Origin: Gudongella sp034004165 | Lineage (GTDB): Bacteria; Bacillota; Clostridia; Tissierellales; Tissierellaceae | DNA: 11,761 bases | Direction of reading: 5' to 3' | Assembly (NCBI GenBank): GCA_034004165.1 | Contig: JAVEXI010000052.1 | Coordinates: 1-11,761 of the forward strand | Part shown: positions 6,727-11,761 of the stretch, piece by piece | Position numbering within the stretch: the first letter of the stretch is position 1 | How the letters are laid out: every line of letters starts with the position of its first letter | Notes under the pieces: generated by a model | Databases searched by the model: none | What the model was told of the DNA's origin: nothing | Seen by the model: only the letters and a program-made list of their open reading frames with translations | Position numbers and translations under genes: made by a program

Positions 6727-8457
6727 ATGAAGGTACTATTGGTTGCAATAAATTCAAAATATATTCACACAAACCTGGCTGTCAGGTATTTAAAACAATA
6801 TTCTTCACAACATGATGAAATTAGCATAGCAGAGTATACAATTAATCAGAGAGTTGATGAAATCGCTGCTGATATTTATAGACAAAAAGCAGACATTATC
6901 GGACTCTCTACTTATATTTGGAATGTCCAACAGGTTCTTGATACAGCTGAAATCTTGAAGACTGTCAATCCTGATGTAAGAATTATACTTGGAGGTCCAG
7001 AAGTTTCTTTCGATCCTATAGAAATATTGAAAGGTCATGAATTTATTGAAGCGGTCGTATATGGTGAAGGTGAAGAGACTTTTAAAGAGATTTTGGAAGG
7101 GAAAGACTATAAAGATATAGCAGGTCTAGCCTTTAGAAGTAGCGGAACGATTGAAATTAATCCATCGAGACCTGTCATAGACGAAATGGAAAGGATACCA
7201 TTTCCTTATACTGAAGAGGATGATTTGAGAAATAAAATTGCATACTATGAAGCTTCCAGAGGATGTCCTTTTAACTGCTCATTTTGCCTTTCTTCAACAA
7301 TTAAAGGTGTGAGGTTTTTGCCACTTGAAAGAGTATACAGAGATCTCAGTTTCCTAATGAATACTGGTGCTAAACAAATTAAATTTGTCGATCGAACATT
7401 TAATGCAAATAAAGAGTTTGCTAAATCCATAATGAAATTCATTGAGTATTCTGGTACAGAAATGACTGGTTTTCATGCAGAAATAACTGCACATCTTGTT
7501 GATGATGAACAACTCGAATTCCTAAAAGGTCTTAAGAAGGATCTATTTCAGTTTGAAATAGGTGTTCAGTCTACAAATACGCAGACCATAGATTCAATAG
7601 ACCGTACTACTGACTTTGAAAAGCTGAAGAGAGTAGCCAGTATAATTGGTAGTTACAAAAATATTCACCAACATTTGGATCTTATTGCGGGTCTTCCTTA
7701 TGAAGATTATAATAGTTTTGGGAATTCATTTAACGATTTATACGAAATACAACCAGAGAAAATTCAACTTGGATTCCTGAAATTACTCAAAGGCTCTCGA
7801 TTAAGAAATGAAGCGGAGAAGTATGGTATCAGGTTCATAGATAAAGCTCCCTACGAAGTCATAGAAACAAAATGGCTGAGCTATGATGAACTTCTTAAAC
7901 TGAAAGATATTGAAGAGCTAGTCGAAAGGTACTACAATGAGAAAATGTTTCAGACGACGCTTAATTGTCTGATTCCAGATAGCTTTGGCAGTGCGTTTGA
8001 GTTTTTTGAAGATTTCTCTAACTATTGGAGAGTAAATAATCTCTTTGCAGAGGCACATGGCAAAGATGCCTTATATTCAATACTGCAAGACTATATGGTT
8101 AGCAGGAATTTCAAGAACATTGAGATGTTAAAAGACTCATTGAGATTTGACTACACTTACAACAATAAAGGAAAATCCATCCCACAGTTTTTGAGATCTA
8201 GGGAGTATTCAATAGGAAATCTAATTCATCAAGTAGTAAAGCAGCCAGATTTTCTAGAGCTGTTGCTTCCTGAGGATAGAGAAAATGCTGCCAAAGAGAT
8301 CATAAAAAAAGTGAAAGTTGAGTTATTTAATTGGAATTTTATTGATCCTTTTAATTCTAAAAAGAATTGCCAGCTAAAAAAAGAAGAAACAGCGATTTTG
8401 TTTTATAATGGAAGAACAGTTGATATAACTGAAATTTTACGGGAGGTTAGGGATTGA
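6727..8457 (+). CDS. B12-binding-domain radical SAM protein (DUF4080-type)
   Basis: A 576-residue cytosolic enzyme. Residues 1-135 form a Rossmann-like cobalamin-binding-type domain (MKVLLVAINSKYIHTN start, GLSTYIWN, LGGPEVS at 88-94, VVYGEGEETF); the DxHxxG motif that supplies a lower axial histidine to cobalamin is absent, as in many radical SAM members of this class. The radical SAM core starts near 170 with C180-x3-C184-x2-C187 for the [4Fe-4S] cluster and SAM, followed by GEXE-like and later barrel strands (FEIGVQS, HLDLIAGLPYED, QLGFLKLLKGSRL). Residues about 370-576 form a helical C-terminal region like DUF4080. Such proteins usually perform difficult methylations or rearrangements; the substrate is unknown. 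ATG 6727 has GGAG 9 nt upstream. It is first in a four-gene cluster with a membrane protein, a TPR protein and ptb. The class is secure; the DUF number is from memory. Confidence 0.9.
   Translation: MKVLLVAINSKYIHTNLAVRYLKQYSSQHDEISIAEYTINQRVDEIAADIYRQKADIIGLSTYIWNVQQVLDTAEILKTVNPDVRIILGGPEVSFDPIEILKGHEFIEAVVYGEGEETFKEILEGKDYKDIAGLAFRSSGTIEINPSRPVIDEMERIPFPYTEEDDLRNKIAYYEASRGCPFNCSFCLSSTIKGVRFLPLERVYRDLSFLMNTGAKQIKFVDRTFNANKEFAKSIMKFIEYSGTEMTGFHAEITAHLVDDEQLEFLKGLKKDLFQFEIGVQSTNTQTIDSIDRTTDFEKLKRVASIIGSYKNIHQHLDLIAGLPYEDYNSFGNSFNDLYEIQPEKIQLGFLKLLKGSRLRNEAEKYGIRFIDKAPYEVIETKWLSYDELLKLKDIEELVERYYNEKMFQTTLNCLIPDSFGSAFEFFEDFSNYWRVNNLFAEAHGKDALYSILQDYMVSRNFKNIEMLKDSLRFDYTYNNKGKSIPQFLRSREYSIGNLIHQVVKQPDFLELLLPEDRENAAKEIIKKVKVELFNWNFIDPFNSKKNCQLKKEETAILFYNGRTVDITEILREVRD
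8441..8446 (+). promoter_or_regulatory. Shine-Dalgarno site supporting a TTG start
   Basis: GGGAGG ends 7 nt before TTG 8454. It lies within the last codons of the radical SAM gene, and the TTG overlaps that gene's TGA stop (TTGA). The strength of the site makes the non-ATG start believable and points to coupled translation. Confidence 0.65.
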
Positions 8458-9188
8458 ATTATTTCAAAGACATAATATTTACCAATCAGGATGCAATTGA
8501 TAAGACGAGATCAAATATCTCTAAGGATCCAAAAATATTACTAATGGGAATAGCTTACGCATTTATAGGATTAGTTCTGGTTTTTGTTTTAAATATTTTA
8601 CTTGCAGGACCACTGGTTTTTTTTGGAGGTTTTATTACCATTATTGTCGAAAGTGCACTAATATCAAGCTATTTGTATACTCTCAATAATGTGATAACTT
8701 ATAACAGATTTAGATGGCAAAATATAAAATATGGGTTCACATATTACATCTGGAAAGTCTATGGTGTTTTATTTATCTTCTATATAACTACGCTTTTGCT
8801 TAATTTGGTAGGTGGATTTTTCGGAACATTATTTTACAGACTGCAGATTTATTTGCCTTTAATTGTTCTTTTGGTTTTCAATCCACTACCTGAAGTAATA
8901 TATGGCAAAGAAAGAGATTCTCTGGAAACAGTTTTATACTGCATTGAGTTTATGAAAGAGAATTGGGTAACCTGGCTTATACCTAATGTAATTTTAATGC
9001 TTTTGATTTATGTTACTATGGTGGGAGTTTCTTCAGTAATATACTTTAATGTAAGATTCTTGGGATTATTTATTCGATTAATTATCACGAGTGTGCTATT
9101 GTCAGCTGGTATGTTATATAGAGGACATTTATTCAAACTTTTAAGCAGTTCAACCATGAGAAAAAGGCAGTTTATGAGGAGGTTTTAA
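8454..9188 (+). CDS. six-helix integral membrane protein of unknown function
   Basis: A 244-residue protein with a TTG start that overlaps the preceding stop codon. I do not recognise a family. After a soluble N-terminus of about 27 residues, hydrophobic segments fall near 29-52, 54-76, 103-125, 128-147, 173-195 and 199-222, so about six membrane passes are likely; the tail is strongly basic (RKRQFMRRF), which by the positive-inside rule places it in the cytoplasm. A loop with NPLPEVIYGKERDSLETV lies between helices four and five. There is no signal peptide, ATPase motif or transporter signature that I can see. Its tight packing between a radical SAM enzyme and a TPR protein suggests they act together or at least need matched expression, but that is inference from context only. 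Confidence 0.8.
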   Translation: MNYFKDIIFTNQDAIDKTRSNISKDPKILLMGIAYAFIGLVLVFVLNILLAGPLVFFGGFITIIVESALISSYLYTLNNVITYNRFRWQNIKYGFTYYIWKVYGVLFIFYITTLLLNLVGGFFGTLFYRLQIYLPLIVLLVFNPLPEVIYGKERDSLETVLYCIEFMKENWVTWLIPNVILMLLIYVTMVGVSSVIYFNVRFLGLFIRLIITSVLLSAGMLYRGHLFKLLSSSTMRKRQFMRRF

Positions 9189-9195
9189 AGCTGGT

Positions 9196-10338
9196 ATGAA
9201 TATAATCGACTTCTATTTTAAAAAATTCATGGATGGTATCTTCTTTATCGATTTTAAGGGTATGAATGTCAAAATTTTAGAGGATATTGGCGTAGCTGAG
9301 GATATTAATTTGCCCATCATAACAGATAAATTACTTAATGAATTTAGTTCATCTCAAGAAACAAATGAAATAAGCACAGAACAAATTTTCGAAGGGATAG
9401 TATATACTCTCGGAGCTGATGAAAATTTCCAACACAATGAGGATTATCTAAAAATACTTTATGCTATAAATTCAAAACCTGAGGATTTAATCTTTAAAAA
9501 AGCTATTGAAGCTTATAATAATGGGGAACTAGTATTGAGTGGGCTCTTTATAAGAGCTTACAATATATTGAAGAGATCTGCTGAAGGATTGTTCTATTAT
9601 GGATTGATACTTGAATCAATTGCTGAGAAACTAATCGATTTGGAACAAGAAGATAATACAGAACAATTTTTAAATGAAGCTGTACGACTTTATGAAATGG
9701 CAACCGAAGCAGATTCTGACTATTTTTGGGCGTTTTACAAACTGGGTTTTCATTACAAAGTTAAAAGGCAATTTACAAAAGCGAAGTTAACTTGGGAAAA
9801 AGCCTTGTTGTTGGATAGTGAACACATCAAAAAAGATGAGATTATGAGCGAAATTGCCGCAGTTGAAACAGAATCCATTATGGAGCAGGCATTAAATTAT
9901 CTGGACACCATGAACTACGACAAAGCATTGGATTATTTGGTAAAACTTTTTCCGGAAGAAGAAAATAATTGGTATGTTAATTACATTGCTGGTATTGCTT
10001 ACAGTGGATATGGAGACTTGGAGAAGTCCATAGAATTTATGGAAAGAGCATTAACAATAAATCCTGACGAGGCAGACATATATAATGAACTTGGAATTAC
10101 CTATTTTAATGAAGGTAAGATAACGGAATCAATAGAAGTATTTTCAAAAGGCATAGATAACTGCGAAAGCGATTTTAGGTTATATTTTAACAGAGGGCTT
10201 GCAGAACTAAACTTGGGGAATGTTTTTCCCGGATACGAGGATATAAAGAAAGCAAATTCTCTAAGTCCAGAAAATAAAGAAATATCTATGCAATTGGAAG
10301 CGCTTGAAAATTATATTAATAAGGCTAAGGGGGATTAG
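9196..10338 (+). CDS. tetratricopeptide repeat protein
   Basis: A 380-residue soluble protein, with no signal peptide or membrane segment. The first 110 or so residues are an unrecognised domain (hydrophobic MNIIDFYFKKFMDGIFFIDF start). TPR units with the usual W/Y-x2-L/I-G-Y ... A ... P pattern are visible near 175-208 (YFWAFYKLGFHY, ending ALLLDSE), 259-292 (WYVNYIAGIAYSGYGD, ending ALTINPDE), 294-327 (YNELGITYFNEGK) and 328-361 (RLYFNRGLAELNLGN, ending NSLSPEN); degenerate helices around 125-170 and 215-250 may be further units. TPR arrays are protein-protein scaffolds, so it could link partners of the adjacent membrane protein or enzyme. ATG 9196 is the only usable start in frame after a stop at 9175; the ribosome site GAGGAGG (9176-9182) is a rather distant 13 nt away. 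The gap to the membrane-protein gene is 7 nt; ptb starts 1 nt after the stop. Confidence 0.88.
   Translation: MNIIDFYFKKFMDGIFFIDFKGMNVKILEDIGVAEDINLPIITDKLLNEFSSSQETNEISTEQIFEGIVYTLGADENFQHNEDYLKILYAINSKPEDLIFKKAIEAYNNGELVLSGLFIRAYNILKRSAEGLFYYGLILESIAEKLIDLEQEDNTEQFLNEAVRLYEMATEADSDYFWAFYKLGFHYKVKRQFTKAKLTWEKALLLDSEHIKKDEIMSEIAAVETESIMEQALNYLDTMNYDKALDYLVKLFPEEENNWYVNYIAGIAYSGYGDLEKSIEFMERALTINPDEADIYNELGITYFNEGKITESIEVFSKGIDNCESDFRLYFNRGLAELNLGNVFPGYEDIKKANSLSPENKEISMQLEALENYINKAKGD
10327..10333 (+). promoter_or_regulatory. Shine-Dalgarno site fixing the ptb start
   Basis: AAGGGGG ends 6 nt before ATG 10340 and overlaps the last codons of the TPR gene. It selects ATG 10340 over an in-frame TTG at 10304, which would add 12 residues with no counterpart in phosphate butyryltransferases. 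Confidence 0.75.
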
Positions 10339-10339
10339 A

Positions 10340-11254
10340 ATGATTAAAAGCTTGGATGAATTATTAAAAGTAGAAGGCGACAAAATGAAGTTGGCTGTAG
10401 TAGCCTGCCAGGATGAGGATGTGCTGGAAGCAGTTGCTGAGAGTGCACAAATGGGTATTAGTGAGCCTATATTAATAGGAAATAAAGAAGAAACATTTAG
10501 AATAGCTGACCAATTTGGAATTGATTTATCGGGTTATGAGTTCATAGAATCTGATGATCTTACTGAAGCTGCTGAATTGGGAGTAAAATTAGTCTCTTCT
10601 GGTAAAGCAGATTTTATAATGAAAGGGCTTGTTGATACTGCAATTCTTTTGAAGGCTGTACTCAATAAGGAATGGGGGCTTAGGACTACAAGCTTGCTTA
10701 GCCACGTTATGGTATATGAAGTAGATACTTATAAAAAATTGCTGTATCTTACAGATGGTGGTATGAATCTTACTCCTAACGTCGAAGAAAAAGCCAAGAT
10801 AATTGATAATGCTGTGCATGTTGCAAAAGCAATGGGATGTGAAGAAGTTAAAGTTGCTGCACTAGCTGCAAAAGAAAAAGTAAATCCAAAGATGCAGGCT
10901 ACAGTAGATGCTGATGAACTTCAGACCATGTGCAAAGACGGAAGATTTGAAGAAGGTGTTATCGTTGAAGGACCACTAGCTTTAGACCTTGCCCTCTCAA
11001 AAGAAGCTGCTGAAACAAAGAAATTTGGAGGGAAAGTTGCAGGCGATGCTGATGTTCTTCTGGTACCCAATATAGAAATGGGTAATGGCATAGGAAAAGC
11101 CATAACATATCTTGCAAAGAGTAAATCAGCTGGAATAATTATGGGAGCAAAAGCACCAGTAGTGCTGGTATCTCGTGCTGATGACAAAGAATCAAAACTT
11201 TACTCCATTGCACTGGGAAATATGATATCCAAGCATTTTAAAGAAATGGCTTAA
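10340..11254 (+). CDS. ptb: phosphate butyryltransferase (phosphate acyltransferase, Ptb)
   Basis: A 304-residue protein of normal Ptb length that should interconvert butyryl-CoA (or a branched acyl-CoA) plus phosphate and the acyl phosphate plus CoA in the cytosol. The whole PTA/PTB fold is present, with family motifs MKGLVDTA (94-101), LNKEWGLRTTSLLSHV, TDGGMN (138-143), VNPKMQATVDA, GPLALD (211-216), VPNIEMGN (242-249) and APVVLVSRADDKESKLYSIA near the end. From memory it resembles both Clostridium acetobutylicum Ptb and the Bacillus Ptb of branched-chain ketoacid breakdown, so substrate length is undecided; short length argues against multidomain acetyl-specific Pta. The usual partner butyrate kinase (buk) is not next: the gene ends in tandem stops (TAATAA) and an rRNA operon follows. 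The upstream TPR stop lies 1 nt before the ATG, so it probably belongs to the radical SAM-membrane-TPR transcript. Confidence 0.93.
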   Translation: MIKSLDELLKVEGDKMKLAVVACQDEDVLEAVAESAQMGISEPILIGNKEETFRIADQFGIDLSGYEFIESDDLTEAAELGVKLVSSGKADFIMKGLVDTAILLKAVLNKEWGLRTTSLLSHVMVYEVDTYKKLLYLTDGGMNLTPNVEEKAKIIDNAVHVAKAMGCEEVKVAALAAKEKVNPKMQATVDADELQTMCKDGRFEEGVIVEGPLALDLALSKEAAETKKFGGKVAGDADVLLVPNIEMGNGIGKAITYLAKSKSAGIIMGAKAPVVLVSRADDKESKLYSIALGNMISKHFKEMA

Positions 11255-11314
11255 TAAAGGGATTTATCACACTTGAGAATGGCATATCAAGCATATTATT
11301 TTTATGAAAAGTCG

Positions 11315-11343
11315 TTGACTTTGCCTTTAAAAGGTGGTAATAT
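11315..11343 (+). promoter_or_regulatory. rRNA promoter P1
   Basis: TTGACT (11315-11320), 17-bp spacer, TAATAT (11338-11343). The region before the -35 box is A/T-rich. The likely start lies near 11350, where the transcript would begin in AAAGTC. Confidence 0.7.
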
Positions 11344-11394
11344 TTATAAAGTCAGCACTAGTTTCAGAGAAAATTAAAATCTCTCAAAAACCAG

Positions 11395-11424
11395 TTGACA
11401 CATCTGTAAACTAGATGGTATACT
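11395..11424 (+). promoter_or_regulatory. rRNA promoter P2 with extended -10
   Basis: A perfect TTGACA (11395-11400), 18-bp spacer and TATACT (11419-11424) preceded by TGG, which makes an extended -10 element (11416-11424). The A/T-rich stretch 11371-11391 is placed where an UP element would be. Start near 11430, again within AAAGTC, about 100 nt before the mature 16S end. Confidence 0.85.
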
Positions 11425-11432
11425 AACAAAGT

Positions 11433-11449
11433 CGCCTGTCAAAAGGGCG
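11433..11449 (+). promoter_or_regulatory. boxB-like leader hairpin
   Basis: CGCCT (11433-11437) can pair with GGGCG (11445-11449), including one U-G pair, around the loop GTCAAAA. It lies at the start of the P2 transcript and ahead of the boxA-like motif, the order seen in rRNA antitermination leaders. The stem is short. Confidence 0.45.
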
Positions 11450-11474
11450 CATGAACCTAGATAACTAAACAGTG

Positions 11475-11487
11475 TGAGAACTTTGAA
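11475..11487 (+). promoter_or_regulatory. boxA-like rRNA antitermination signal
   Basis: TGAGAACTTTGAA followed by TTAAAAC resembles Bacillota rRNA leader boxA (of the form TGCTCTTTGAAAAC), especially the CTTTGAA core. NusB/NusE binding here would protect rRNA transcripts from Rho. Position about 45 nt before 16S is as expected. Confidence 0.6.
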
Positions 11488-11532
11488 TTAAAACAAATTT
11501 AGTCAGCAAAAATGAATGAGCTAATCAAACTT

Positions 11533-11761
11533 TTTAATGAGAGTTTGATCCTGGCTCAGGACGAACGCTGGCGGCGTGCTTAACACATGCAAGTCGAACG
11601 GAGCATACAAAGAGGAAATTTTCGAATGGACTCCTTGTATACTTAGTGGCGGACGGGTGAGTAACGCGTGAGAAACCTGCCTTTCACAAGGGGATAGCCT
11701 CGGGAAACTGGGATTAATACCCTATGACACTTAGTAGCCGCATGGTTATTAAGTTAAAGAT
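11533..11761 (+). rRNA. rrs: 16S ribosomal RNA, 5' fragment
   Basis: The universal 5' sequence AGAGTTTGATCCTGGCTCAG is at 11540-11559 and corresponds to Escherichia coli positions 8-27, which puts the mature 5' end near 11533. It continues with ACGAACGCTGGCGGCGTGC, CACATGCAAGTCGAACG, the V1 stem-loop (about 11600-11640) and GGCGGACGGGTGAGTAACGC (from 11648), then runs off the window in the V2 region. About 229 nt are present. The V1/V2 pattern is that of Clostridia; genus cannot be fixed from this fragment without alignment. Confidence 0.98.

Larger units (their letters stand above)
11255..11532 (+). promoter_or_regulatory. rRNA operon promoter and leader region
   Basis: About 280 bp without a protein gene. 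It holds two tandem promoters, AT-rich stretches upstream of each that could act as UP elements (11291-11312 and about 11371-11391), an imperfect inverted repeat between them, boxB- and boxA-like antitermination signals, and a 3' leader that should pair with the 16S-23S spacer for RNase III processing (partner outside the window). ATG triplets at 11305 and 11511 do not open credible genes. No GC-rich terminator for ptb is visible; the only hairpin after its stop is an all-AU 5-bp stem at 11254-11267. Confidence 0.85.

Noticed and set aside
10304..10339. TTG at 10304 as a longer ptb start
   Set aside because: It would add 12 residues unlike any Ptb and lacks a good ribosome site, while ATG 10340 follows AAGGGGG at 6 nt.
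11350..11508. AGTCAGCA repeated at 11350-11357 and 11501-11508
   Set aside because: An 8-bp repeat 150 bp apart can occur by chance, and I see no larger repeat unit around either copy.
11511..11600. ATG at 11511 opening a frame into the rRNA
   Set aside because: The frame runs into the universally conserved 16S 5' sequence, which is not protein-coding, and no ribosome site precedes it.

Overview
This is AT-rich Bacillota DNA, most likely from a member of the class Clostridia. The evidence is low GC throughout, strong purine-rich Shine-Dalgarno sites, ATG/TTG starts, a U32 protein followed by mutS2 and argS, a phosphate butyryltransferase, and the 5' end of a clostridial-looking 16S rRNA gene. 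I cannot name the genus; the 16S fragment hints only weakly at amino-acid- or butyrate-fermenting anaerobes related to Fusibacter/Acidaminobacter, and this is memory rather than alignment.

Left block (1-6359, + strand): the 3' part of a large U32-family protein (open at the left window edge), mutS2 and argS. The U32 gene and mutS2 abut and are probably translationally coupled; argS follows 45 bp later with no visible terminator or T-box leader, so one transcription unit is likely. The theme is translation: a possible RNA-hydroxylating U32 protein, the ribosome-collision factor MutS2 and arginyl-tRNA synthetase. The block ends in a hairpin at 6358-6387.

Middle (6360-6726): a 71-codon minus-strand gene of unknown function, convergent with argS and sharing its terminator hairpin. 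It has a very good Shine-Dalgarno site and a near-consensus promoter (TTGAAA-17-TAGAAT). A weaker promoter pointing the other way drives the next block.

Right block (6727-11254, + strand): four tightly packed genes: a cobalamin-binding-type radical SAM enzyme, a six-helix membrane protein (TTG start inside the preceding stop), a TPR protein and a phosphate butyryltransferase (ptb, starting 1 nt after the TPR stop). The first three are functionally uncharacterised as far as I can tell; their close linkage to ptb, with no butyrate kinase gene following, is the least ordinary feature of the protein-coding part.

Right end (11255-11761): a non-coding rRNA leader with tandem promoters P1 (TTGACT-17-TAATAT) and P2 (TTGACA-18-TATACT with extended -10), boxB- and boxA-like antitermination signals, then about 229 nt of 16S rRNA. 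I see no CRISPR array, insertion sequence, tRNA or phage gene. Overall this is mostly core chromosome; no clear novel defence or mobile system is visible.
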